The position numbers and the translations under genes were made by a program. 64,000 bases of DNA. Source: an uncultured bacterium. GTDB lineage: Bacteria > Cyanobacteriota > Vampirovibrionia > Gastranaerophilales > Gastranaerophilaceae. A model generated the notes under the pieces. That model was not told where the DNA came from and searched no databases. It saw only the letters and a program-made list of their open reading frames with translations. Every line of letters begins with the position of its first letter. Position 1 is the stretch's first letter. Location: the NCBI GenBank assembly GCA_902761735.1, contig CACWLL010000011.1, positions 1-64,000 on the forward strand. The letters run 5' to 3'. Positions 23,790-32,388 of this stretch are shown here, in pieces.

Positions 23790-23790
23790 A

Positions 23791-24630
23791 TTAATAGTTC
23801 CTCACCAAAACTTCCGTAATTTTACCCCTGCCGTCTGCATTTGCATTTATCTGACGAGACGCAAAAACCTTTTTAATATTATAATTTTCGTATAATTCAT
23901 TGACCAATTTTGTGTCAGAGTTTGAAAGTAAAAATTTTACACCCCTAGAATCCAATTCATCACAAACATCTCTGAGTTTAAATTGCATATCAATGTCAAA
24001 TCCGTCTTTTGTATATGAGGTAAAGCTTGAAGTTTCACTCAAAGGTACATACGGAGGATCGAAATATACAAAATCACCTTTTTTAACTGCTTTCAAAATT
24101 TCTGAAAAATCTGCGTGTTTAATTTCAGTTCTCTGTAACAAGTTGGAACAATTTATCAAATTATTTTCATCTAAAATTCTCGGATTCTTATAGTGTCCGA
24201 ATGGAACATTAAATTCGCCTTTAGAGTTTACTCGGTACATTCCGTTAAAACAAGTTCTGTTCAGATAAATAAAACGGCTTGCTTTCTTAACATCTGACCA
24301 ACTTTTATACTCTTCCGTACGGTCAATATTACGGATTTCCATAAAATATTCTTTTGAAATATCATGTTTTTGCAGGTCCGTAATTAGCTCCTCAACGTTA
24401 TCTCTAACTACTTTATAAAGGTTAATTAATTCCTTGTTCATATCGGAAATATAAGCATTATCGGGTTGAAGTTCAAAGAATAATGCACCACCGCCGATAA
24501 AAGGTTCAAAATATCTGTTGTAGTTTTCCGGCATGTTTTTTAACAACTCAAACATAAGCTGACGTTTACCGCCAACCCATTTGACTATCGGATAAGTTTC
24601 CTCTTTCAGTTTTTCTAAAACTACTGCCAT
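23791..24630 (-). CDS. dpnM: Dam-type adenine methyltransferase (M1 of DpnII system)
   Basis: 279 residues. Class alpha N6-adenine methylase motifs: VKWVGGKRQLMFELL near the N-terminus, FIGGGALFFEL (AdoMet binding, motif I) and DFVYFDPPYVPLS (catalytic DPPY). The family methylates the adenine of GATC in double-stranded DNA, protecting the host from the endonuclease. The start overlaps the end of the second methylase gene by 10 bp. Confidence 0.9.
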   Translation of the reverse strand: MAVVLEKLKEETYPIVKWVGGKRQLMFELLKNMPENYNRYFEPFIGGGALFFELQPDNAYISDMNKELINLYKVVRDNVEELITDLQKHDISKEYFMEIRNIDRTEEYKSWSDVKKASRFIYLNRTCFNGMYRVNSKGEFNVPFGHYKNPRILDENNLINCSNLLQRTEIKHADFSEILKAVKKGDFVYFDPPYVPLSETSSFTSYTKDGFDIDMQFKLRDVCDELDSRGVKFLLSNSDTKLVNELYENYNIKKVFASRQINANADGRGKITEVLVRNY

Positions 24631-25424
24631 TCTAGTTCCTTATTTACAAACTCTTGCTCAAACCTTTTGATTGAAAGGTCTAAATATTCTTTTTCCAAGT
24701 CTATACCGATGAATTTTCGCCCTAATTTTAATGCCATTATACCAGTTGTTGAACTGCCTGTAAACGGATCGAGAATCAAATCGCCTTTATTTGTTGAAGC
24801 AAGGATTATCCGCCTTAACAATTCTAAAGGTTTCTGTGTTGGGTGTTTGCCGAAAGTTTTTTCGTAAGATTTAGGGGTATCAATCTGCCAAACCGAACGC
24901 ATTTGTTTGTTTGGTTTTTTGATTGCATCATCGCCCCAATCTCCATTTTTCATAGCATCATAATTGAAAGTATGCTTGCCTTTTGGATCTTTTCTTGCCC
25001 AAAGTAAAGTTTCATGACTTGCTGTAAAATATCTGCAACTCATATTTGGTGAAGCATTTGGCTTAAACCAACAAATATCGTTTAGGATTTTAAAGCCGGA
25101 TTTTTGTAAAGCAAAACCGCAAGAATAAATTGAATGATAAGTTCCTGAAATCCAAATTGTTCCGTTTGGCTTTAAGACTCTGCGACAGGCATTAATCCAT
25201 TTTTGGTGAAACTCGAAATCTTCGTCTAAACCTTTACTTTCATCCCATTTACCTTTATTAACGCAAACAACTTTACCAGCTTGGCAAGATATTCCGCCAT
25301 TAGACAACATATAAGGAGGATCCGCAAAAATCATGTCAATAGACTCCGGAGCTGCCTTCTCCAAAATCTCAATACAATCACCTAAATATAACTGTATGTC
25401 CCCTTTATCATAATACTGTTGCAT
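24621..25424 (-). CDS. dpnA: Second GATC methyltransferase (DpnA-type)
   Basis: 267 residues from the ATG at 25424 (a TTG lies six bases earlier; no strong RBS). Class beta order of motifs: catalytic FADPPYMLSNGG early, AdoMet motif LILDPFTGSSTTGIMAL late. This is the M2/DpnA layout; DpnA methylates GATC also in single-stranded DNA, which protects incoming DNA during transfer. It is first in the operon, followed by dpnM. The two-methylase set is characteristic of DpnII systems. Confidence 0.85.
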   Translation of the reverse strand: MQQYYDKGDIQLYLGDCIEILEKAAPESIDMIFADPPYMLSNGGISCQAGKVVCVNKGKWDESKGLDEDFEFHQKWINACRRVLKPNGTIWISGTYHSIYSCGFALQKSGFKILNDICWFKPNASPNMSCRYFTASHETLLWARKDPKGKHTFNYDAMKNGDWGDDAIKKPNKQMRSVWQIDTPKSYEKTFGKHPTQKPLELLRRIILASTNKGDLILDPFTGSSTTGIMALKLGRKFIGIDLEKEYLDLSIKRFEQEFVNKELEWQ

Positions 25425-25551
25425 AACCAAATTATATTATAAATATGAAAAATTATTATTAATAAACTCATTATGTTAACTGTTTGTCATCTAATGCTTG
25501 CACAAATATAACTTACTTTGTATTTTATGTATAATTATCATGAGGTGTTGT

Positions 25552-26703
25552 ATGTGTAACGATATTGAACAACCAAATAGTTTATTTGGATATATTATCC
25601 AAATTCCTCGTGCTTTAACATTGCTAATAAATCATAGTGGTACTGTGTATCTTGAAAAATATGACGATATAATTGTTGAACAAAATAACAAAATCAGCAT
25701 TATAGAACAAGTAAAAGATGTTGGAAGCAACATAACAAACAATTCTCTTGACTTTTGGAAAACAATTTCCAATTGGATAAAGCTAAAGCTTGAATATCCA
25801 GATAAATTTACTGCTTACACAAGATACGTTTTATCAGTAAATTCTCATAAAAATATTAAAGATAATTTTTTTATAAAAAAATGTATTGATGCAAATGATA
25901 CTGAATCTGCCAAAGAAGCATATGAATATATACGTGCAAATTTTCATTCCGATAACGATTCATTAAAAGCAAAGTTTTTGGATTTTTCAAAAAATGAAAA
26001 TAAAGATGTTGCAATACAAATTATACAAAATTTTGAATATATAGAACCAGAAACCGATTTTTACAATGACTCTTTAAATGAAATAACAAAAAACTACAAA
26101 GAAGTAAATTCAATTCAGGATTTGCAAAATCGCGTAATTGCTTGGATTATGGACAAAATGTATAATTCTGATAAGAAAAATTTAAAAAGAGAATTTAGGT
26201 TAATTAAGGAAGATTTTAATAGCTATATTTATAAAGACAAAAAATTAAAGTTAGCGCTAGAAGAAGAATTAACTACACAAGACTATCAGAGTGTAGAAAA
26301 TGCATATTTTGTACAACAATTAGATTTGATTGAACAGCCCGAAAATGCTTTGCAATGGGATAAGAGGGATTTTTTAAGATGGCGAAACACTGCTACTAAA
26401 GAAAATAAACTAGGTAGAATCCCCAAAGAAGATTTTAGCAAATCATATCGTAATATATATGAAAAATGGGTTAATGATAAAACTTATCTTTTTAGTATAA
26501 ATTCTAGCGAACCAGAGGTAACTCTGGGACGAAGGTTATATCAAAATACTATAAATCAAGAAATACAGATAGGAACGGTATCTTTCGAAGACAATAAAAT
26601 TGAAATCGCGCGGGGAGTATGTAATTATTTAGCAAATAATAATCCGGAAACAAGTAATTATACTATTGGTTGGCATCCTAATTTTGAACAACTTTTATCT
26701 TAG
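25552..26703 (+). CDS. ABC-3C effector: PD-(D/E)xK-like N-terminus
   Basis: 383 residues from the ATG at 25552 with GAGGTG RBS; the longer frame starting at 25498 has no RBS. Residues 1-90 resemble the Cap4/DUF4297-type nuclease fold (TVYLEKYDDIIVEQNNKISIIEQVKDV, then SLDFWKTISNWIK), with D and E-x-K positions present. The remaining 290 residues are an alpha-helical region ending in a beta-rich tail (TLGRRLYQN), like the C-terminal domains that couple effectors to ABC-3C systems. The middle component and ATPase follow in tight order. It probably degrades DNA upon activation. Confidence 0.7.
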   Translation: MCNDIEQPNSLFGYIIQIPRALTLLINHSGTVYLEKYDDIIVEQNNKISIIEQVKDVGSNITNNSLDFWKTISNWIKLKLEYPDKFTAYTRYVLSVNSHKNIKDNFFIKKCIDANDTESAKEAYEYIRANFHSDNDSLKAKFLDFSKNENKDVAIQIIQNFEYIEPETDFYNDSLNEITKNYKEVNSIQDLQNRVIAWIMDKMYNSDKKNLKREFRLIKEDFNSYIYKDKKLKLALEEELTTQDYQSVENAYFVQQLDLIEQPENALQWDKRDFLRWRNTATKENKLGRIPKEDFSKSYRNIYEKWVNDKTYLFSINSSEPEVTLGRRLYQNTINQEIQIGTVSFEDNKIEIARGVCNYLANNNPETSNYTIGWHPNFEQLLS

Positions 26704-26713
26704 GTAGAGAACG

Positions 26714-27217
26714 ATGATGAAAGAGATTAACATATACAATAAATATTGTACTTGTATGCAAAATCACGGATTAGGGGCATATGCAATTGTGGCTTTTTGT
26801 TCAGGTTACAAATCTGTTAATACAACAAATTCTACAATTTTAAATCTTTTTATCGCAATTCCTATGATTATGAATGAAACAATCAGATTGGTTATTAGGG
26901 GGAAAAATGATAATGAAGGTATTAAACAAATTGATACATTAATATCTAACAAAATATATGATAAAAAAACTTTTATTGGAGCATTTTATAATTTAATTTC
27001 TGCATACAAAAATTACACAATGACAAGCCTTATATTCGGTTTACGAACAGGTATGCTTAATTTGTCTAATACTGGGGAAATAAGTACGGTTGTAACTTTT
27101 AATAGCAAAAAATATAACCATCATATCTATCTTTCTGCGTATAAATTAGGAGTCCTTTTTGGTCAAGATAAAGATGCTTTGGTTAAATTACTGCAAGCTA
27201 CAGGAGTATCGTTATGA
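26714..27217 (+). CDS. ABC-three-component system middle component
   Basis: 167 residues, alpha-helical, starting ten bases after the effector and overlapping the ATPase start by 4 bp (ATGA). Size, position and fold fit the middle component of ABC-3C systems, an adaptor between effector and SMC-like ATPase. No catalytic motif. It could start at the second ATG (26717). Confidence 0.7.
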   Translation: MMKEINIYNKYCTCMQNHGLGAYAIVAFCSGYKSVNTTNSTILNLFIAIPMIMNETIRLVIRGKNDNEGIKQIDTLISNKIYDKKTFIGAFYNLISAYKNYTMTSLIFGLRTGMLNLSNTGEISTVVTFNSKKYNHHIYLSAYKLGVLFGQDKDALVKLLQATGVSL

Positions 27218-29235
27218 CAAATATACAATTAAAAGAAGTCGCAATATATTCATTGGATGGTTCAAAAAGAAGAATCATTACATTTGAAACAGGAAAACTT
27301 AATATTATTTATGGAGCTTCTCAAACAGGGAAGTCAGCCATAATAACAATAATTGACTATTGTTTATGTTCAAAAACAAATAGAATTCCTGCAGGTACAA
27401 TAAGAGAAAATTGTTCAGCCTTTGCTATAAGTTTATTTTTAGGAGATCAATATTTATTAATTAAGAGAATTGGAGATGCAGATCCTCAAAAAGTTTTATA
27501 TGCCTACTCTGAACAAGGTTTAAGTAGTTTTAATGAAGATAATTGGCTTCCAACAACACGAGATAAATTTAAGTTGCATTTAAATAATGCATTAGGTATT
27601 TCCTTTTCTGAAATTGCAAATGAAAATAGTGATAATGAAAATGATAACTCTGGTAGACCAAGCTATAGAGATTTAGTTTCATTTAATTTTCAACCACAAA
27701 ATATTGTTGCCAATCCCAACTGTCTTCTTTATAAAACAGATATATACAAATATCGTAGTCGGCTCCAAAAAATATTTGACTATGCTATAGGAGCCCAATC
27801 TTCAAAACAATTATATGATGATATTCAAAAACAAGCTCTCGAAATAGAATTAAAAAATTATCAAAAAGAAAAAGATAGTTTAATAAAATACAATCAAAAA
27901 ATTATAAATAATAGTGAAGCATTATTACTTAAAGCTGTTGAGTATGGTTTATTAGATAAAGAAACACACATAAATACCGAAGATATTGTTAGTATACAAA
28001 ATTTGTTGCAAAAAATTTCAGAAAAAAATATTGGCGATATTCAGTTGAGTGAAGAATCAGATCAAATTATTGCTGAAAAAATTCAGGATTTAATAAATAA
28101 ATCTGATAAGTTATTAAGTGAAATTAGAGGTTTAAAACAGGAGCGCAATAATATTTCAGAAATTTTAGGACTTGAAAAAGAATACACAAGACATTTAGAA
28201 GAAGAGAAATCAAGACTTAAAATTGCAGAATTTATTAAGGATTTTTGTACAGAAAATCAAAATGATACTTCAGTAATTGAAGATGTTAATGCCTTATACA
28301 ATAATTTAGTACATATAGAGCATACTATAATAGAACGTCATCTTAATGAAAAAAGTGCATATGAAGCAAAATATACTGCAATAATTAATGAGATTAACGA
28401 AAAATCAAAAATACTAAACTCAATATTAAAAGATAAAGATACTTTAGAAGAAAAAACAAGAGGGAAGTCGATATTAGAAAATGTATACGTTAATATCATT
28501 GGTCAAGCACAAAAATACATGTTTTTAATGAAAGATGAAAACGAATTGGATGAAAAAATTCAAAATATACAGCAACAGATAAATGAATATACTCATAATA
28601 TTGAAGAAAGCAGAAAAAAATGCTTAACATCTATTGTTAATAAATCCAATTCTTATGTACCTTTATTTGCAGAATTTGATAAAATATCCGAATTTAAAAA
28701 AGATGATTTAACTGTTAAAGTTCAGAAAAAAAACGAAATAAACTCACATTACTTGTGGGAAACGGGCAGTGGCTCAAATTGGGTAGCATATCACCTTGCA
28801 ACTTTACTCGGACTTCAGCGACATTTTATTGGAATTAAGTCTCCAGTCTTTAATTTCCTAATATTTGATCAACCTAGTCAGGTGTATTTCCCAAAAACAA
28901 ATTCATATTTAGAAGCAAATGTGGATTACGATAATCAGGAAAAAGAAAAAGGTAAAGATAAAGGATTGTCTGATTTGGAATGCGTACAAGAAATGTTCAA
29001 AGTAATGAGTAAAGCTATAAATGATAACAAAACAATCAAAAAATCAACTATTGTAGATGATGAAGGAAACGAGCAAATAATTGAAGAGATTGAAAATAGT
29101 AAATTACAAATAATTGTATTAGACCATGCCGGACCAGATGTATGGCTTAACAAAGAAGGAATAACGGACATTAATTATTTAGACGAATGGTCAAAAGATA
29201 ATCCTTTAGTTCCGCTTTCTTGGATACAAAATTAA
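27214..29235 (+). CDS. DUF3732 SMC-like ABC ATPase of ABC-3C system
   Basis: 673 residues. Walker A is GASQTGKS at 34-41, followed by the family pattern IDYCLCSKTNRIPAGTIRE. Two coiled-coil arms span about 195-300 and 300-480. The ABC signature region is ETGSGSNWVAYHLA, Walker B FLIFDQPSQVYFP, and a switch-like VLDHAGPDVW lies near the end. DUF3732 proteins are the ATPase of ABC-three-component conflict systems and are thought to sense foreign nucleic acid or phage replication and then license the effector. Very close to the SIR2 gene downstream (10 bp). Confidence 0.85.
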   Translation: MTNIQLKEVAIYSLDGSKRRIITFETGKLNIIYGASQTGKSAIITIIDYCLCSKTNRIPAGTIRENCSAFAISLFLGDQYLLIKRIGDADPQKVLYAYSEQGLSSFNEDNWLPTTRDKFKLHLNNALGISFSEIANENSDNENDNSGRPSYRDLVSFNFQPQNIVANPNCLLYKTDIYKYRSRLQKIFDYAIGAQSSKQLYDDIQKQALEIELKNYQKEKDSLIKYNQKIINNSEALLLKAVEYGLLDKETHINTEDIVSIQNLLQKISEKNIGDIQLSEESDQIIAEKIQDLINKSDKLLSEIRGLKQERNNISEILGLEKEYTRHLEEEKSRLKIAEFIKDFCTENQNDTSVIEDVNALYNNLVHIEHTIIERHLNEKSAYEAKYTAIINEINEKSKILNSILKDKDTLEEKTRGKSILENVYVNIIGQAQKYMFLMKDENELDEKIQNIQQQINEYTHNIEESRKKCLTSIVNKSNSYVPLFAEFDKISEFKKDDLTVKVQKKNEINSHYLWETGSGSNWVAYHLATLLGLQRHFIGIKSPVFNFLIFDQPSQVYFPKTNSYLEANVDYDNQEKEKGKDKGLSDLECVQEMFKVMSKAINDNKTIKKSTIVDDEGNEQIIEEIENSKLQIIVLDHAGPDVWLNKEGITDINYLDEWSKDNPLVPLSWIQN

Positions 29236-29245
29236 AGGACATTTT

Positions 29246-30472
29246 ATGGATGTTTATATATTAGGAGCGGGAGCATCTAAATCTTATAATAAATCTAAAA
29301 CTGGTGTAAGAATGCCTTTGGCTAAGGATTTTTTTAAAACATATAATAGTTTGAAAATCTCTGAGGACTTAAATGTAGTTGTCACACATGTATTGTCCTA
29401 TTTGAAAGAATATAGAAAAATGGATTATATAGATTTCATGAATTTTAATGAGGATATTGAAGCATTTCTTACTGAAATAAATGAAAAATTATATAGCTTG
29501 GTTTCAAAAGAAAATATATCATATGATGAAAAAGAAAGTGCTTTATATTTGGATGGTGCATATAACCAACTGATTTTTTTGTTTGAAGGAGTATTAAATG
29601 AAATACAAAATGGTGAAAAATGTCCATACTATACAAAATTACTGGAAAAAAGCCATAAGGATGATGTTTTTATAACTTTCAATTGGGATACTTTGTTAGA
29701 TAGGGTTTTGTGGGAAAGCAAATTATGGTCTCCAGAGGATGGTTACGGAATTACATTTGCTGCCTTTTATAATAATGAATGGCAAGATACTTTAGATTTA
29801 GATAAGTCCAAAGTTAAATTATTGAAATTGCACGGTTCTACAAATTGGATCATACCATATTTTGGTTATAATTTTGTAAACCTGCAGAAACATAGAGACT
29901 TTGTGTACTATAAACAGGAAAAAGACAAATCTTTTATGTATTGTTATATTGATTCAATTAATAAATATAAAACATATAAAGATAGATATAAAAGTGGTTA
30001 TGCCCCATTCTCATATTATTACTATCCGCCTGATATACCTTTACTTCCAAATGGCATAGAAGAAAATGAAAAAATAATAACACATGGTATGAATATGAGT
30101 TTTTCTGGAACAAAATTTTATACAAAAATTTCTTCTGGAATTGATAAAACGACGTCAATGCCCTTAATTATTCCACCTGTAAAAAATAAAGATTATTCGA
30201 TTATTGGTGGTATTTTTGAACGCATATGGGAAGATGCTCTGAGTCAATTATGCAAAGTAGATAAAATATATATTATAGGATATAGTTTCCCTACTACAGA
30301 TACAAAATCTTGGGATTTAATACACAAAGCTCAAGAGATAAGAAAACAACCTTTAAATATAGAAATAGTTAATCCTTTTCCTGATGACTTAGCCAAGAAA
30401 TTTTATGAAACTTTCGGAAATAATATAAATTGTAAAATAAACAGATCTACTTTTGCGGATTTTATTCTTTAA
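29246..30472 (+). CDS. SIR2-family (NADase-like) defence protein
   Basis: 408 residues. SIR2-like motifs in order: ILGAGAS at 5-11 (NAD-binding loop), FNWDTLLDR (the N-x-D substrate loop), LLKLHGSTNW (catalytic His) and IYIIGYSFPTTD. This is the SIR2_2 domain arrangement found in anti-phage NADases. It begins 10 bp after the DUF3732 gene with RBS AAGGAC, so it is part of the ABC-3C operon rather than a separate system. Its stop is 180 bp before the right attachment repeat. Confidence 0.85.
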   Translation: MDVYILGAGASKSYNKSKTGVRMPLAKDFFKTYNSLKISEDLNVVVTHVLSYLKEYRKMDYIDFMNFNEDIEAFLTEINEKLYSLVSKENISYDEKESALYLDGAYNQLIFLFEGVLNEIQNGEKCPYYTKLLEKSHKDDVFITFNWDTLLDRVLWESKLWSPEDGYGITFAAFYNNEWQDTLDLDKSKVKLLKLHGSTNWIIPYFGYNFVNLQKHRDFVYYKQEKDKSFMYCYIDSINKYKTYKDRYKSGYAPFSYYYYPPDIPLLPNGIEENEKIITHGMNMSFSGTKFYTKISSGIDKTTSMPLIIPPVKNKDYSIIGGIFERIWEDALSQLCKVDKIYIIGYSFPTTDTKSWDLIHKAQEIRKQPLNIEIVNPFPDDLAKKFYETFGNNINCKINRSTFADFIL

Positions 30473-30651
30473 CATCTCCATCTCATTGTTAATTTAATCT
30501 TGTTCTGTATGTTAAATTACAGAGGATTTTCGGTAGGGCGATGTCGAGCGAAGCGAGCAAGCCCGTAAGAGCAAATAACACGAATTGAGTGACTAAATCC
30601 GTTAGGATTTAAAAGCGAAAGCAGTGTTATGCGTACCCGAATAATCCGATA
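30473..30651. other. Structured right-end intergenic region of the island
   Basis: No gene. Nested inverted repeats occur: ATAACAC (about 30577) with GTGTTAT (about 30625), enclosing AAATCC-GTTA-GGATTT (about 30596-30611). GCGAGCAAGCCCG lies just before. The folded piece directly precedes the attachment repeat, so it may be a recombination or transcription-stop element. Confidence 0.5.
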
Positions 30652-30669
30652 CAAGTCCCGCCGTCGACA
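30652..30669 (+). repeat. attR: second copy of tRNA-Leu 3' end
   Basis: Exact 18-bp copy of 14808-14825. No other part of a tRNA is present here, so it marks the right junction of the island. Confidence 0.85.
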
Positions 30670-30703
30670 TTATTTTAACATTGTTGGGTTTCACCCAACC
30701 TAC
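30662..30703 (+). repeat. 42-bp repeat, copy 1, with GTTGGGT hairpin
   Basis: It starts CGTCGAC, overlapping attR, and ends TTCACCCAACCTAC; 35 of 42 positions match 32282-32323 without gaps. GTTGGGT and ACCCAAC form a hairpin with loop TTC. GTTGGGT..ACCCAACCTAC motifs are familiar as short interspersed repeats in cyanobacterial genomes. Confidence 0.6.
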
Positions 30704-30862
30704 GAACTCTGTCAATCAAAGGTACATGAGATTGAAAAGTCTTTTTTATTGTATAAATTGTTGCACTAATTTTATATGTTTGCGTATAATTAAATAATAC
30801 CGTATAATTGTTAAACAGAGCAGGTTATATTTTACTAAAGAAAATCAGAAGAAGTTTTATTT

Positions 30863-31363
30863 ATGGAAATATATTCATATGAAGCAAACAAAAGTAAATT
30901 ATTATTTATTACAGCTGCAATTATTTTAAGTTGTATTCTTACATTTAATGTATTACCATTTATACTCACTCATGAATACAATTTGTCCGGTGAATCTTCC
31001 GGTCAAATGTTTTCAATTGTTATATTGGCACCTTTTGTGCTTTGGGCAGCTGCTCTTTTTATATCAATATTATTAGAAAAATATTCAAAAATTGAATTTA
31101 ATAATGCAGAACAAAGTGTTAAATTTTATAATTCGTATAAAAATGTGGTGACAATTTCCTTTAGTCAGATTAAATTAGTCAAATTTCAATTAGGTCAATG
31201 TGTAAAAGGTGAATATTATACAAAAGTATGTGTATACACAACAAACAATAAATATTATAAAATTACGATATCTGAGGCATTACACACTAATGACTATGCT
31301 TTCTCACAAATCTCGTCAATAGTAAAATTTAAGGAAACAAATACTTTTTTACTGTTACCGTAA
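30863..31363 (+). CDS. Small membrane protein of unknown function
   Basis: 166 residues. Two transmembrane helices (LLFITAAIILSCILTFNVLPF and FSIVILAPFVLWAAALFISIL) are followed by a PH-like cytoplasmic beta domain (KIEFNNAEQSVKFYNSYKNVVTISFSQIKLVKF), an arrangement like DUF304/bPH proteins. It lies between two copies of a 42-bp repeat and is not part of an obvious operon. Confidence 0.6.
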   Translation: MEIYSYEANKSKLLFITAAIILSCILTFNVLPFILTHEYNLSGESSGQMFSIVILAPFVLWAAALFISILLEKYSKIEFNNAEQSVKFYNSYKNVVTISFSQIKLVKFQLGQCVKGEYYTKVCVYTTNNKYYKITISEALHTNDYAFSQISSIVKFKETNTFLLLP

Positions 31364-31386
31364 TTTTTATATACATCTGCGGAATA

Positions 31387-31521
31387 CTATTTAAGCTGAC
31401 CGGATATAACTCTTTCAATACCGGCTAAATCTCTGATTATTTCTATATTAACAAAACCGTTTTGTTCCATAATACTTTTGACTTTTTCAGCCTGATTTAT
31501 ACCCAGTTCAAAAATTATATC
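31387..31521 (-). pseudogene. prmC: C-terminal remnant of prmC (release-factor methyltransferase)
   Basis: About 44 codons read LIDIIFELGINQAEKVKSIM.., then IRDLAGIERVISGQLK and TAG at 31387-31389. This matches the C-terminus of PrmC/HemK (the E(I/L)G..Q.., DLAG..RV(V/I)SG strand pattern). A TAA lies in frame just upstream and no methylase core is present. The rest was lost, probably during rearrangement at the island edge; an intact copy would be expected elsewhere in the genome. Confidence 0.65.
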
Positions 31522-31556
31522 TATTAATTACATATAGTTACATGAAAATGCTATAA

Positions 31557-32111
31557 TTATACTGGTAGCTTAAATACCCCTTTTGCACAACCACAAATCG
31601 GACATTTGTAGTCATCAGATTCGTTATCCAATTCACCTTCATACTCAAACCCGCAAACAGAACAAACATAAACTTTTTCAGATTTTGCCGATTCTTCTTT
31701 AGGTGCATATTTATTATAAATATCTTCAGTTTTAATTCCATGATGTTTTTCTTGAAGTGCGAAGTATTCAACACTATCTGCGGCTTCAACCAATCCTTTA
31801 TTACGAAGTGCATCAGCAAGTTTATTTATATTGCTTTCTCCTTTATATTCTGCCTTTGATAACCCCTTAACTAATTTCCAAAAATCTTTCTTATTGCTCG
31901 GATATTTACCGTTCAATGTGGCATAAAAACCTGCATGGTTTACTTCCTGATTTCCAAGACCTATAAATTCTTTAGCGACTTCCTCTAAACCAAAGTCTTG
32001 TGCAATACGAGCCATTGCATAATACATCATTCCGCCCATAGCCTCGCCTGTTGCCAGCTGTGCAATTTGTTTTTCAAATTCAGTACCTTTTGTTTGTCCG
32101 TATACGCTCAT
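31557..32111 (-). CDS. Rubrerythrin-like protein
   Basis: 184 residues from the ATG at 32111 with GGAGGTTT RBS. The N-terminal ferritin-like four-helix domain (FEKQIAQLATGEAMGGMMYYAMARIAQDFGLEEVAKEFIGLGNQEVNHAGFY) carries the Glu and E..H iron ligands. The C-terminal rubredoxin domain has two Cys pairs (CSVCGFEYEG and CPICGCAKG). Rubrerythrins reduce peroxide in anaerobes, fitting an oxygen-sensitive gut organism. Confidence 0.85.
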   Translation of the reverse strand: MSVYGQTKGTEFEKQIAQLATGEAMGGMMYYAMARIAQDFGLEEVAKEFIGLGNQEVNHAGFYATLNGKYPSNKKDFWKLVKGLSKAEYKGESNINKLADALRNKGLVEAADSVEYFALQEKHHGIKTEDIYNKYAPKEESAKSEKVYVCSVCGFEYEGELDNESDDYKCPICGCAKGVFKLPV

Positions 32112-32281
32112 ATAAACCTCCTGTTTGCTTTGCTTAAATAATAATAACACAAATTATTTATGCATATTTAAGTAAATTTACAGGTATTCCTGTATGTGTC
32201 GTTTCATAATAGACAAATCCTGCGATAGATAGTCTATACTGTGATACAACTCATTATTTCAGAGCTCCAATACAGTATCCT

Positions 32282-32323
32282 CGTCGACTTTATCTTAATA
32301 ATGAGGGGGTTCACCCAACCTAC
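32282..32323 (+). repeat. 42-bp repeat, copy 2
   Basis: Matches 30662-30703 at 35 of 42 positions and also begins with CGTCGAC. It lies in a 277-bp intergenic region without a credible gene and precedes the gene on the opposite strand at 32389. Confidence 0.6.
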
Positions 32324-32388
32324 AGCTAATTAACAAAACTATCATAAGTAAGATGAACTTTTGTCCATAAAAACATATCGGGAACAAA

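Larger units (their letters stand above)
14808..30669. mobile_element. 15.8-kb integrated island at tRNA-Leu with defence cargo
   Basis: The 3' end of tRNA-Leu is repeated exactly (18 bp, CAAGTCCCGCCGTCGACA) at 30652-30669. Between the copies lie a Mu-like transposase and AAA+ partner, an integrase-like fragment, a restriction-modification operon and an ABC-3C/SIR2 operon, a gene set unlike the housekeeping content on both sides. This is the layout of an integrative element that entered the tRNA and restored its end. No complete tyrosine or serine recombinase is present inside, so the integrating enzyme was lost, acts in trans, or the DDE machinery is involved in an unusual way. Confidence 0.85.

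Noticed and set aside
29246-30472. Reading the SIR2 gene as a stand-alone defence gene
   Set aside because: The 10-bp gap to the DUF3732 gene and lack of an own promoter favour one operon.
30571-30640. Integron attC site (GTGTTATGC-like end)
   Set aside because: The folded element lacks proper paired core sites and no integron integrase or cassette array is near.
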